This document shows positions 1 through 7,839 of a DNA stretch of 64,000 nucleotides, piece by piece; position 1 is the stretch's first letter, and the number at the start of each line of letters is the position of its first letter. Origin of the DNA: Demequina pelophila. GTDB taxonomy: Bacteria; Actinomycetota; Actinomycetes; Actinomycetales; Demequinaceae. Made by a program: the position numbers and the translations under genes. The notes under the pieces were generated by a model. That model made no database searches. It was not told the DNA's origin and worked only from the letters and a program-made list of their open reading frames with translations. The stretch covers positions 359,709 to 423,708 of the forward strand of contig NZ_BBLY01000001.1 in the NCBI RefSeq assembly GCF_000971175.1. The letters run 5' to 3'.

Positions 1-198
1 CATATCGAGCGCACGGACGACTATGCGACTACCCACGACGGGGTGTTCGTGGCCGGCGACGCCGGCCGCGGAGCCTCGCTCGTCGTGTGGGCCATCGCGG
101 AAGGCCGTGCGGCGGCGGCGGCCATAGATGAATACTTGTCGGGGAGCACCGAGCTTCCCGCACCCGTGACGGCGCATCAGGTTGCGCTGCGCGCCTAA
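1..198 (+). CDS. gltD: Glutamate synthase small subunit, C-terminal fragment
   Basis: The window opens inside this gene; only the last 65 codons and the TAA stop are present. The reading frame carries a [18 protein letters not shown] segment, which matches the C-terminal FAD/NADPH-domain motif of the GltD subunit of NADPH-dependent glutamate synthase (GDxRRGQSLVVWAIxEGR in most members). The subunit supplies electrons from NADPH to GltB for making two glutamates from glutamine and 2-oxoglutarate. It lies 18 bases upstream of the pyruvate kinase start on the same strand. Other flavoproteins of the same superfamily (dihydropyrimidine dehydrogenase type) share the fold, so the name rests on this short motif. 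Confidence 0.82.
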   Translation, partial: HIERTDDYATTHDGVFVAGDAGRGASLVVWAIAEGRAAAAAIDEYLSGSTELPAPVTAHQVALRA

Positions 199-216
199 CC
201 CCTTAGGTTGGAGAAC

Positions 217-1635
217 ATGCGAAACGCGAAGATTGTCTGCACGATCGGCCCGGCCACCGCGCCGCTGGAGCAGATGCGCAAGCTCGTCGGAGCGGGGATG
301 GACGTCGCCCGCATCAACCGCAGCCACGGCTCGGAGGAGGAGCACGAGCAGGTCTACCGCAACGTGCGTCAGGCCGCCGAGGAGCTCGGCCGCAACGTCG
401 CCGTCCTCGTCGACCTTCAGGGCCCCAAGATCCGCCTCGAGAAGTTCGTCAACGGCCCGCACGAGCTCGCCGTCGGTGACGTCTTCACCATCACGAACCG
501 CGACGTCGAGGGCACCAAGGACATCTGCGGCACCACGTTCAAGGGCCTCCCGGGCGACTGCAAGCCCGGCGACATGCTGCTCATCGACGACGGCAAGGTC
601 CGCCTCGAGGTCACCGACGTGACCGAGACCGACGTCACCACGCGCTGCGTCGTGCCCGGCAAGGTCTCCAACAACAAGGGCATCAACCTCCCCGGCGTCG
701 CGGTCTCCGTGCCGGCGCTGTCGGAGAAGGACGAGTCGGACCTGCGCTGGGGCCTCAAGCTCGGCGCCGACTTCATCGCCCTGTCGTTCGTGCGCAACGC
801 GAAGGACTACGAGGACGTCGCCCGCATCATGGCCGAGGAGGGCCGTTCGGTCCCGGTCATCGCCAAGGTCGAGAAGCCGCAGGCCGTCGACAACCTCGCC
901 GAGATCGTCGACGCGTTCGACGGCGTCATGGTCGCCCGCGGCGACCTGGGCGTGGAGCTCCCGCTCGAGGAGGTGCCGCTGGTCCAGAAGCGCGCCATCG
1001 AGCTGTGCCGCTCGCAGGCCAAGCCGGTCATCGTCGCCACCCAGGTGCTCGAGTCGATGACCACCTCCCCGGTGCCCACCCGCGCCGAGACCTCGGACTG
1101 CGCGAACGCGATCCTGGACGGCACCGACGCGGTCATGCTCTCGGGCGAGACCTCGGTGGGCGACTTCCCGATCGTCACCGTCGAGACCATGGCGCGCATC
1201 GTCTCCAACACGGAGTCGAAGGGCTTCTCGCGCATCGCGCCGTACCTGTCGACCCCGCACACCCGCGGTGGCGCCGTCACGCACGCCGCGGCGGAGATCG
1301 CCCAGAACCTCGACATCAAGTACATCGTCACGTTCACCCAGTCGGGCGACTCGGCGCTGCGCATGTCGCGTCTGCGTCCGAACACCCCGATGCTCGCCTT
1401 CACCCCGAACGAGCACACCCAGAAGCGCCTCGCGCTGTCCTGGGGCATCCACGCGGAGCTCGTCGAGCGCGTCGACAGCACCGACGCGATGGTGAACCTG
1501 GTGGACTCGTTCCTCAAGGAGTCGGGTCGCGCGGTCGACGGCGAGTACGTCGTCGTCGTCTCCGGCACCCCGGTGGGCGTGCCCGGCACGACCAACTCGA
1601 TCTTCGTCCACAAGGTGGGCCAGGTCCGCGGCTAA
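217..1635 (+). CDS. pyk: Pyruvate kinase
   Basis: Converts phosphoenolpyruvate and ADP to pyruvate and ATP, the last step of glycolysis, in the cytoplasm. The 472-residue protein has the usual length. It begins MRNAKIVCTIGPAT, then an SHG loop, the catalytic lysine in VIAKVEKPQAVDN, the metal-binding MVARGDLGVELP segment, the B-domain in between, and the C-terminal regulatory domain from about residue 345. I chose the ATG at 217, which gives the usual N-terminus; a TTG nine bases upstream is in frame. A short GGAG stands close before the ATG. A strong hairpin follows the stop, so it probably ends a transcript begun upstream in or after gltD. Confidence 0.97.
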   Translation: MRNAKIVCTIGPATAPLEQMRKLVGAGMDVARINRSHGSEEEHEQVYRNVRQAAEELGRNVAVLVDLQGPKIRLEKFVNGPHELAVGDVFTITNRDVEGTKDICGTTFKGLPGDCKPGDMLLIDDGKVRLEVTDVTETDVTTRCVVPGKVSNNKGINLPGVAVSVPALSEKDESDLRWGLKLGADFIALSFVRNAKDYEDVARIMAEEGRSVPVIAKVEKPQAVDNLAEIVDAFDGVMVARGDLGVELPLEEVPLVQKRAIELCRSQAKPVIVATQVLESMTTSPVPTRAETSDCANAILDGTDAVMLSGETSVGDFPIVTVETMARIVSNTESKGFSRIAPYLSTPHTRGGAVTHAAAEIAQNLDIKYIVTFTQSGDSALRMSRLRPNTPMLAFTPNEHTQKRLALSWGIHAELVERVDSTDAMVNLVDSFLKESGRAVDGEYVVVVSGTPVGVPGTTNSIFVHKVGQVRG

Positions 1636-1653
1636 GCATCCGCACAGCCTCGA

Positions 1654-1685
1654 GGGGCCCGTCGGCGTTCGCGCCGGCGGGCCCC
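1654..1685 (+). terminator. Rho-independent-type hairpin after pyk
   Basis: Two 14-base arms (1654-1667 and 1672-1685) pair with a single wobble around a TTCG tetraloop. It lies 18 bases after the pyruvate kinase stop. No long T run follows, as is common in high-GC genomes. Confidence 0.8.
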
Positions 1686-1766
1686 TTCGCCGTTTGCACG
1701 GCGACGATGCGCGCGGGACCGGGGCGGCGGCCCGGGCCCGGCGTGCGGGCCGCCTCCCGCGCGCGC

Positions 1767-1813
1767 TAGCCTTCTTGGCGAGGGCACGCCGAGGTGCCAT
1801 TGAGGAGAGTGTC
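1767..1813 (+). promoter_or_regulatory. Promoter and leader of sucP
   Basis: A TAGCCT -10-like box at 1767-1772 stands about 40 bases before the ATG, and a purine-rich GAGGAGAG ribosome-binding site sits just before the start. No clear -35 is visible. Inference from sequence only. Confidence 0.4.
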
Positions 1814-3301
1814 ATGGTCCGCAACGGCGTCCAGCTCATCACCTACGCCGACCGGCTCGCCGGCGACCTCCCGGGCCTGCGTGCCCTCCTGACGGCCGAG
1901 CCCTGGGCCTCCGCCTTCACTGGCGTGCACGTCCTCCCGTTCTTCACCCCCTTCGACGGGGCCGATGCGGGGTTCGACCCGGTCGACCACACGCAGGTCG
2001 ACCCTCGGCTGGGGACGTGGGGAGACCTGGGCGCGATCGCGGCGGACGGCGACGTCATGGTCGACATCATCGTCAACCATGTCTCGAGCGACTCGGCCGA
2101 CTTCCGCGACTGGCTCGAGCGCGGCGCATCGTCCCCCGCCGACGGCATGTTCCTCACGCTGTCCTCGGTGTTCCCGGACGGCGCCACCGAGGCGGACCTC
2201 GCGGGCGTGTACCGCCCCCGGCCCGGGCTGCCGCTGTCGCCGTACACGGTGGCCGGGGAGAAGCGCCTGGTATGGACCACCTTCACGCCCCAGCAGATCG
2301 ACATCGACGTCACGCACCCGCGGGCGCGCGCCTACCTCGAGGCGATCCTCGACGCGGTGGGGGGCGCCGGAGCGACCATGGTGCGGCTCGACGCCGTCGG
2401 CTACGCGGTCAAGACCCCGGGGACCACGAGCTTCATGACGCCGGAGACGTTCGCCTTCATCGACGAGTTCACCGGGCTCGCCCGCGCGCGCGGCGTCGAG
2501 GTGCTCGTCGAGGTGCACAGCTACTACCGCAGGCAGATCGAGATCGGCCGGTCCGTGGACCGGGTCTACGACTTCGCGCTGCCGCCGCTCATCCTCGACG
2601 CCCTCGCGACCGGGGACGGGGGAGCCCTCGCGGCGTGGCTCGAGGTGCGCCCCGCCAATGCCGTCACGGTGCTGGACACCCATGACGGCATCGGGGTCAT
2701 CGACGTGGGCGCGGACCAGACCGCGCCGGACGCCCCGGGGCTGCTGCCTCCCGACCGGCTCGACGCGCTCGTGGAGCGCATCCACGAGGCCTCGGGCGAC
2801 ACCTCGCGGCTCGCCACCGGGGCCGCGGCCTCGAACCTGGATCTGTACCAGGTCAACTGCACGTTCTATGACGCGCTGGGTGCGGCGGACCACTCGTACC
2901 TCGCCGCCCGCGCGATCCAGTTCTTCACCCCCGGCATCCCGCAGGTGTACTACGTGGGCGCGCTGGCCGGCCGCAACGACCTGGAGCTGCTCAAGGCCAC
3001 CGGCGTGGGCCGCGACATCAACCGGGCGTACTACACGCCGGGCGAGGTGGCCGCGGAGCTCGAGCGGCCCGTGGTGCGCGCGCTCATGGCGCTGTGCGCG
3101 TTCCGCTCGGGGCTGCCGGCGTTCGACGGCGAGTTCTCGTACTCGGTGTCCGGCACCACGCTGACCATGAAGTGGGTGGCGGCGCAGGCGAGCGCGACGC
3201 TCGTGGTCGCGCTCGACACGCACGCCGTGGTGCTGGAGTGGGAGCACGACGGCGCCGTGGGATGGACCAAGGACCTGCTGGAGGACCCGCCGGTGCTGTG
3301 A
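1814..3301 (+). CDS. sucP: Sucrose phosphorylase (GH13 subfamily 18)
   Basis: Splits sucrose with phosphate to alpha-glucose-1-phosphate and fructose, saving ATP; cytoplasmic. The 495-residue protein matches the bifidobacterial enzyme along its length as I recall it: MVRNGVQLITYADRL at the start, GVHVLPFFTPFDGADAGFDP, DIIVNHVSS, VRLDAVGY with the nucleophile Asp193, EVHSYY with the acid/base Glu233, and VLDTHDGIGVID with the third carboxylate Asp288. The ATG at 1814 is preceded by GAGGAGAG; the open frame extends upstream without homology. No sucrose transporter or regulator is adjacent, so it seems a single-gene unit between pyk and the convergent mgsA. Closely related phosphorylases for sucrose-6-phosphate or glucosylglycerate are possible alternatives. 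Confidence 0.92.
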   Translation: MVRNGVQLITYADRLAGDLPGLRALLTAEPWASAFTGVHVLPFFTPFDGADAGFDPVDHTQVDPRLGTWGDLGAIAADGDVMVDIIVNHVSSDSADFRDWLERGASSPADGMFLTLSSVFPDGATEADLAGVYRPRPGLPLSPYTVAGEKRLVWTTFTPQQIDIDVTHPRARAYLEAILDAVGGAGATMVRLDAVGYAVKTPGTTSFMTPETFAFIDEFTGLARARGVEVLVEVHSYYRRQIEIGRSVDRVYDFALPPLILDALATGDGGALAAWLEVRPANAVTVLDTHDGIGVIDVGADQTAPDAPGLLPPDRLDALVERIHEASGDTSRLATGAAASNLDLYQVNCTFYDALGAADHSYLAARAIQFFTPGIPQVYYVGALAGRNDLELLKATGVGRDINRAYYTPGEVAAELERPVVRALMALCAFRSGLPAFDGEFSYSVSGTTLTMKWVAAQASATLVVALDTHAVVLEWEHDGAVGWTKDLLEDPPVL

Positions 3302-3313
3302 GGGCGGACCGAC

Positions 3314-3760
3314 CTACTCGGGCGCGGTGAGCGCCTGCCAGTCGCGCGGCGCCTGGTCGGGCATGCGCCGTTCGTAGCCCGCCGCGAACAGCGGCGAGGA
3401 GATCACGTGGTCCGCCGTCGCGACGTTCGACGCGATGGTGATGTTCCACAGCGCGCCCAGGCGCAGGAGCGCCTTGACGTCGGGGTCGTGCGGCTGCGGC
3501 TCGAGCGGGTCCCAGAAGAAGATGAGCGTGTCGATGCGGCCCTCGGCGATCGCGGCGCCGATCTGCTGGTCGCCGCCCACCGGGCCGGACAGGAACCGGT
3601 GCACGTCGAGGTCGAGCGCGTCGGCCAGCATGGAGCCGGTCGTGCCGGTGGCGTAGAGACGATGCGGGGCGAGGCTGTCGCGGTTGAAGCGCGCCCACTC
3701 GAGGAGCTCGGCCTTCTTGTGGTCGTGGGCGACCAGCGCGATGTTCCTGGTGGTGGTCAC
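3314..3760 (-). CDS. mgsA: Methylglyoxal synthase
   Basis: Converts dihydroxyacetone phosphate to methylglyoxal and phosphate, a glycolytic overflow bypass. The 148-residue product carries the family signatures: IALVAHDHKK at the N-terminus, ATGTTG phosphate-binding loop, SGPVGGDQQIGA with the catalytic Asp, and FFWDPL further on. Length agrees with the E. coli enzyme (152). I prefer the GTG at 3760 because an AAAGAGG ribosome-binding site stands six bases before it; an in-frame ATG at 3778 would place the start against the tRNA gene. It converges with sucP, leaving 12 bases between the stops. Confidence 0.93.
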   Translation of the reverse strand: MTTTRNIALVAHDHKKAELLEWARFNRDSLAPHRLYATGTTGSMLADALDLDVHRFLSGPVGGDQQIGAAIAEGRIDTLIFFWDPLEPQPHDPDVKALLRLGALWNITIASNVATADHVISSPLFAAGYERRMPDQAPRDWQALTAPE

Positions 3761-3780
3761 GCGTGCCTCTTTCTGCATCG

Positions 3781-3854
3781 TGCCCCGAGAGGGATTTGAA
3801 CCCTCACTGGGACGGGTTTGAGCCGTCTGCCTCTGCCAGTTGGGCTATCGGGGC
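3781..3854 (-). tRNA. tRNA-Leu (anticodon CAA) with a short variable loop
   Basis: The reverse strand folds as a complete cloverleaf: acceptor stem GCCCCGA/TCGGGGC, three-pair D stem, anticodon stem GACGG/CCGTC with loop CTCAAAC (anticodon CAA, codon UUG), T stem GAGGG/CCCTC with TTCAAAT loop, discriminator A, no encoded CCA. The odd point is the variable region of five bases (CCAGT): bacterial leucine tRNAs normally are class II with a long variable arm. Its place beside a PdtaR-like gene recalls the mycobacterial leuT-Rv1626 arrangement, which I remember rather than can check here. Confidence 0.88.
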
Positions 3855-3864
3855 TGGGCCCCAC

Positions 3865-3877
3865 TAGGCTAGCGCCT
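3865..3877 (+). promoter_or_regulatory. Leaderless-type promoter of the ANTAR regulator
   Basis: TAGGCT (3865-3870), then seven bases, then the GTG start. The transcript would begin at the start codon itself. The box lies 11 bases beyond the 5' end of the divergent tRNA gene. Confidence 0.6.
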
Positions 3878-4504
3878 GTGACAGACGCGAATGACGCTCC
3901 GGTGGAGCAGAACGAGACCAAGGCCACGAAGCAGCTGCGTGCGGTGGTCGCCGAGGACGAGGCCCTGATCCGCATGGACATCGTCGAAACGCTCCGTGAG
4001 GGCGGCTACGACGTGGTCGGCGAGGGAGCGAACGGCGAGGAGGGCGTGGCGCTCGCCAGCGAGCACAAGCCCGACGTCGTGGTGATGGACGTGAAGATGC
4101 CCGTCATGGACGGCATCACCGCGGCCGAGCAGATCGCGAAGGAGCGCCTCGCGCCCGTGGTCCTGCTGACCGCCTTCTCGCAGACCGAGCTGGTCGAGCG
4201 CGCCCGCGACGCCGGCGCCATGGCGTACGTCGTGAAGCCGTTCACGCCCGGCGACCTGCTGCCGGCCGTCGCGATCGCGAGCTCGCGCTTCCAGGAGATC
4301 CGTGCGCTCGAGTCGGAGATCGCGGACATCACCGAGCGCATGGAGACCCGCAAGAAGGTCGAGCGCGCCAAGGGTCTGCTCATGGAGAAGATGAAGCTCA
4401 ACGAGCCCGAGTCGTTCCGCTGGATCCAGAAGACGTCGATGGATCGCCGCCTCACCATGCGCGAGGTCGCCGAGGCCGTCATCGAGCAGATGGGCGGAAA
4501 GTAG
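3878..4504 (+). CDS. pdtaR: ANTAR-domain response regulator (PdtaR-like)
   Basis: Response regulator that, when phosphorylated, is expected to bind two-hexaloop RNA structures and prevent transcription termination. The 208-residue protein has a receiver domain at about residues 20-140 (acidic pair E26-D27, phospho-acceptor Asp71 in VVVMDVKMPVMDG, Lys in VVKPF) and a C-terminal ANTAR domain at about 145-205 (three helices beginning LESEIADITERM, with the conserved AKGLLMEKM and LTMREVAEAVI segments). The GTG at 3878 is chosen because a -10 box lies seven bases upstream. No cognate kinase is next to it, as in mycobacteria where PdtaS is encoded elsewhere. Confidence 0.93.
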   Translation: MTDANDAPVEQNETKATKQLRAVVAEDEALIRMDIVETLREGGYDVVGEGANGEEGVALASEHKPDVVVMDVKMPVMDGITAAEQIAKERLAPVVLLTAFSQTELVERARDAGAMAYVVKPFTPGDLLPAVAIASSRFQEIRALESEIADITERMETRKKVERAKGLLMEKMKLNEPESFRWIQKTSMDRRLTMREVAEAVIEQMGGK

Positions 4505-4543
4505 TCCAAAGTGCCATAAACCTCTCGACACGCTAGGACCTTG

Positions 4544-4580
4544 GTCACGAAATCGTGACAAGGGCGACGCTTTCGCGAAA
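4544..4580. promoter_or_regulatory. Two palindromes upstream of livK (candidate operators)
   Basis: GTCACGA-AA-TCGTGAC (4544-4559) is a perfect 7+7 inverted repeat, and TTTCGCGAAA (4571-4580) is a perfect 10-bp palindrome flanked by GACGC/GCGTC. Both lie 100-135 bases before the livK start in an otherwise gene-free 175-base gap. They look like regulator sites, but I cannot name the regulator. Confidence 0.45.
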
Positions 4581-4679
4581 TGTGGCGTCGCTAGCGTGAC
4601 CGCTAACGAACCCGGGGGAGGGCCTCGGGGATCGTCAAGCGAGACGGGTACCGGACCCGTCCCAGTGGGAGGAAACAAC

Positions 4680-5951
4680 ATGGCACGATGGAAGACCATC
4701 GCCCGCGGCGCAGCGTTCGCCGGGGTGGCCGCCCTGTCCCTGGCCGCGTGTGCGGGCTCTGAGAGCTCGGATGACGCGACCGACGGCGGCGACGCCGCGG
4801 GCGGCTCGGGTGACGGCCTCAAGATCGGAACGCTGCTGCCGCTGACCGGCTCGCTCGCGTTCCTGGGCCCGCCGGAGGTCGCCGGCGTCGACCTGGCTGT
4901 CCAGGAGATCAACGAGGCCGGAGGCGTCAACGGCGCCGACGTCGAGGTGATCCACAAGGACTCCTCCGACACCGACAACCCGCAGATCGCCTCGCAGTCG
5001 GTGTCCGACCTCATCTCGGACGGCGTCGGCGCGATCATCGGGGCGGCCTCGTCGTCCGTGTCGCTCAACGTGGTCGACGACATCGCCGCGGCGGGCGTCG
5101 TGCAGATCTCGCCCGCGAACACCTCGACGGCCCTGTCCGGGTACTCCGACTTCTACTTCCGCACCGCCCCGCCGGACACCGTCCAGGGCAGCGCGCTCGC
5201 CAACCTCATCCTCGACGACGGCATCGAGAACCTGGGCATCCTGCTCTTCGCCGACGACTACGCCACCTCGCTGCGCGACGTGGTCCAGGGCGTCGTGGAG
5301 GAGGCCGGCGGCACCATCACGTACGGCACCTCCGGCGACGAGTTCCAGACCGACGCGCAGAACTTCGAGTCGATCGTCCAGGACGTCCTGGCGACCAGCC
5401 CCGACGGCATCCTCATCATCGCGTTCGACCAGACCAAGGCCGTCATCCCGGCCCTGATCGGCGCCGGCTACCCCGCGGACCAGCTGTACCTCACGGACGG
5501 CAACACGGCGGACTACTCGGCCGACTTCGAGGAGGGCACCATGACCGGCGCCCAGGGCACCATCCCCGGCGCCAACCCCTCGGAGGACTTCGCGGCCCTG
5601 CTCGAGTCCGTCGCCGACGGCGGCTCGCTCGACTCGTTCGCCTACGGCGCCGAGTCCTACGACGCCACCATGCTCGCGGCCCTCGCGGCCGTGAAGGGCG
5701 GCGCCAACGACGGCCAGACCATCGCGGACAACATGGCGGCGGTCTCCGGCGCCACCGGCGGCACCGAGTGCACCGGCTTCGCGGACTGCCTCGAGCTGCT
5801 CGAATCCGGTGAGGAGATCTTCTACCAGTCGGTCTCCGGCGTCGGCCCGTTCAACGAGGACAACGACCCCTCGAGCGCCTACGTGGGCGTCTACGAGTAC
5901 GGCGACGACAACGTCCAGACCTGGGTCAAGGAGGTCTTCGGCGAGGTCTGA
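4680..5951 (+). CDS. livK: Branched-chain amino acid ABC transporter, substrate-binding lipoprotein
   Basis: Extracytoplasmic binding protein of the periplasmic-binding type I (Leu/Ile/Val) family. The 423-residue product has a lipoprotein signal peptide (positively charged start, hydrophobic core, LAAC lipobox with Cys24), an acidic Ser/Asp/Gly linker, then the two-lobed binding domain starting LKIGTLLPLTGSLAFLGPPEVAG at about residue 41. The ATG at 4680 follows a GGGAGGA ribosome-binding site. The mature protein is strongly acidic. The permease and ATPase genes face it on the other strand (livHMGF), so binding protein and transporter core are separate, convergent units. Related members bind amides or urea, so the exact ligand is inferred. 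Confidence 0.88.
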   Translation: MARWKTIARGAAFAGVAALSLAACAGSESSDDATDGGDAAGGSGDGLKIGTLLPLTGSLAFLGPPEVAGVDLAVQEINEAGGVNGADVEVIHKDSSDTDNPQIASQSVSDLISDGVGAIIGAASSSVSLNVVDDIAAAGVVQISPANTSTALSGYSDFYFRTAPPDTVQGSALANLILDDGIENLGILLFADDYATSLRDVVQGVVEEAGGTITYGTSGDEFQTDAQNFESIVQDVLATSPDGILIIAFDQTKAVIPALIGAGYPADQLYLTDGNTADYSADFEEGTMTGAQGTIPGANPSEDFAALLESVADGGSLDSFAYGAESYDATMLAALAAVKGGANDGQTIADNMAAVSGATGGTECTGFADCLELLESGEEIFYQSVSGVGPFNEDNDPSSAYVGVYEYGDDNVQTWVKEVFGEV

Positions 5952-5974
5952 TCCTCTCACCGAGCCTTCCCGGC

Positions 5975-6009
5975 ACGAGGCCCCCGGCGCGCTGCGCCGG
6001 GGGCCTCGT
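5975..6009 (+). terminator. Strong terminator hairpin after livK
   Basis: A perfect 16-bp stem (5975-5990 with 5994-6009) and a three-base loop, 23 bases after the livK stop. The 296-base gap to livF holds a second hairpin and three copies of the GACGATGC word; I see no gene in it. Confidence 0.85.
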
Positions 6010-6191
6010 CGCGTCCGGGTGGGGCGTCGGCGCCGTTCCCCACCGCAGCGCAGTGCGCCCCGCCGAGAGCGCGCACCCTGCGCCCTCCCGGGCGCCACCG
6101 CATCGTCTCCACTGACCGGTCTCCACGCCCGCCCCGTCGTCCCGTGCCCGCGGCGCCCGCACACGCCGCATCGTCCCCACGCCGGACGCAC

Positions 6192-6228
6192 CGAGGCCCC
6201 TGCATCCGGGGACGATGCAGGGGCCTCG
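6192..6228 (-). terminator. Terminator hairpin after livF
   Basis: A perfect 15-bp stem (6192-6206 with 6214-6228) around a seven-base loop, 19 bases beyond the livF stop in its direction of transcription. The right arm starts inside a GGGGACGATGC word, so the dispersed motif is built into the terminator. Confidence 0.8.
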
Positions 6229-6247
6229 TGAGCGGGCCGCGCGGGGT

Positions 6248-6997
6248 CTACGCCCCGAGGGTGCCCAGGTAGAGCTCGATGACCTTGGGGTCCTTGAGCA
6301 GCTCCTTGCCGGTGGCCGTGTAGGCGGAGGTGCCCTGGTCGAGCACGTAGCCGCGGTCGCAGATCTGCAGGCAGCGGCGGGCGTTCTGCTCGACCATGAT
6401 CACGGTGACGCCGGTCTTGTTGATCTCGCGCGTGCGGACGAAGGTCTCGTCCTGGCGCGCGGGGGACAGGCCCGCGGAGGGCTCGTCGAGCAGCAGCACC
6501 TTCGGATCCATCATGAGCGCGCGGGCCATCGCGACCATCTGACGCTCACCGCCGGAGAGCGAGCCCGTGCGCTGGTGGCGGCGCTCGCCCAGGACGGGGA
6601 ACAGCTCCACGATCTTGTCGAACTGCTCGTGGTACGACTTGTGGTGCTGGAAGGCCCCCATCTCGAGGTTCTCCATGATGGTGAGCGACGGGAACACGTT
6701 GTTCGTCTGCGGGACGAACCCCACGCCCATGCGCACCAGCTGGTCGGCGCGCCGGTTGGTGATGTCCTCGCCGCCCAGCGTCACGGACCCGGAGCGCACC
6801 GGCACCAGCCCGAACAGCGCCTTGAGGAAGGTCGACTTGCCCGCGCCGTTCGGGCCGATGATCCCGATGAGCTCGCCCTCGGCGACGCTCATCGAGCAGC
6901 CGTTGAGGATGTCGACGCCGGGGAGGTAGCCGGCGATCAGGTCGTCAGCGACGAGCACGGGTGCGGGCGCGCCCGCGGGCTCGGGGGCGGCGGTCAT
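6248..6997 (-). CDS. livF: Branched-chain amino acid ABC transporter ATPase LivF
   Basis: Cytoplasmic ATPase subunit driving uptake by the Liv-type importer. The 249-residue protein has Walker A GPNGAGKS, the Q-loop in VPQTNNVFPSLTIMENLEMG, ABC signature LSGGERQ, Walker B VLLLDEP and the H-loop region where His is replaced by Gln in MVEQNA, which is usual for LivF. The ATG at 6997 overlaps the livG stop (ATGA) and has a GAGGAGGG ribosome-binding site, so the two are translationally coupled. It is the last gene of livHMGF and ends before a strong hairpin. Confidence 0.93.
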   Translation of the reverse strand: MTAAPEPAGAPAPVLVADDLIAGYLPGVDILNGCSMSVAEGELIGIIGPNGAGKSTFLKALFGLVPVRSGSVTLGGEDITNRRADQLVRMGVGFVPQTNNVFPSLTIMENLEMGAFQHHKSYHEQFDKIVELFPVLGERRHQRTGSLSGGERQMVAMARALMMDPKVLLLDEPSAGLSPARQDETFVRTREINKTGVTVIMVEQNARRCLQICDRGYVLDQGTSAYTATGKELLKDPKVIELYLGTLGA

Positions 6998-7839
6998 GCG
7001 GGTCCCTCCTCGGACAGGTCGGTGTCGTGGTGCACGCCCAGGTACGCGGCCTGCACCTCCTCGTTCTGCATCACGGTGGACGGCGGCCCCTCGGCGATGA
7101 TGCGGCCCTCGGCCATCACCACCACCCAGTCGGAGATCCGTCGCACCATGTGCATGTCGTGCTCGACGAACAGGACGGTGACGCCCTCGTTCTTGAGCTC
7201 GACGATGTGATCGAGCAGCGACTCGGTCAGTGCCGGGTTGACGCCCGCCATGGGCTCGTCGAGCATCACCATCTCCGGCTCGGACATGAGCGCGCGCGCC
7301 ATCTCGAGGAGCTTGCGCTGGCCGCCGGAGAGCGAACCCGCGTAGTCGTCCTTCTTCTCGTAGAGCTTGAAGCGCTTGAGCAGGACGTGCGCCTGCGCGG
7401 TGATCTCCTCCTCGCGCTGCGCCCACAGCTTGGGCACGAACGCCGCGAAGAAGTTCTCGCCGCGCTGCCTCGAGGCGCCCAGGCGCATGTTCTCGATGAC
7501 CGTCATGCGGCTGAGCGCCTTGGTCAGCTGGAACGTGCGCACCTTGCCGGCGCGGGCGACGGCCGCGGGGGAGACGCCCTTGAGCGAGTGCCCGTTGAAC
7601 AGCCACTCGCCGCTCTGCGGCTTGTCGAAGCCCGTGAGCAGGTTGAAGAACGTGGACTTGCCGGCGCCGTTGGGGCCGATCAGCGCCGTGATGGCACCGC
7701 GCTGAACCTCGAAGTGGTCGACCTCCACGGCGGTGAGTCCGCCGAAGTGACGATGCACGTTGTCGGCCGTGACGATCGGGTCCTTCTTGGGAGCGCCGGG
7801 CTCGTGCGGGACGTGTGCGAACGGGTCGGTGTCAGTCAT
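6994..7839 (-). CDS. livG: Branched-chain amino acid ABC transporter ATPase LivG
   Basis: Second ATPase of the Liv-type importer. The 281 residues contain the LivG hallmarks: FGGLTAV, Walker A GPNGAGKS, TFQLTKALSRMTVIENM, signature LSGGQRK, Walker B MVMLDEPMAGVNP, and H-loop FVEHDM. An N-terminal extension of about 20 residues precedes the domain. The start overlaps livM by eight bases and the end overlaps livF by four, making one tightly packed operon with LivH and LivM. Confidence 0.93.
   Translation of the reverse strand: MTDTDPFAHVPHEPGAPKKDPIVTADNVHRHFGGLTAVEVDHFEVQRGAITALIGPNGAGKSTFFNLLTGFDKPQSGEWLFNGHSLKGVSPAAVARAGKVRTFQLTKALSRMTVIENMRLGASRQRGENFFAAFVPKLWAQREEEITAQAHVLLKRFKLYEKKDDYAGSLSGGQRKLLEMARALMSEPEMVMLDEPMAGVNPALTESLLDHIVELKNEGVTVLFVEHDMHMVRRISDWVVVMAEGRIIAEGPPSTVMQNEEVQAAYLGVHHDTDLSEEGPA

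Noticed and set aside
3758..3778. The upstream ATG at 3778 as the mgsA start
   Set aside because: It would leave no room for a promoter or ribosome-binding site next to the tRNA gene, while the GTG at 3760 has a good AAAGAGG at proper distance.
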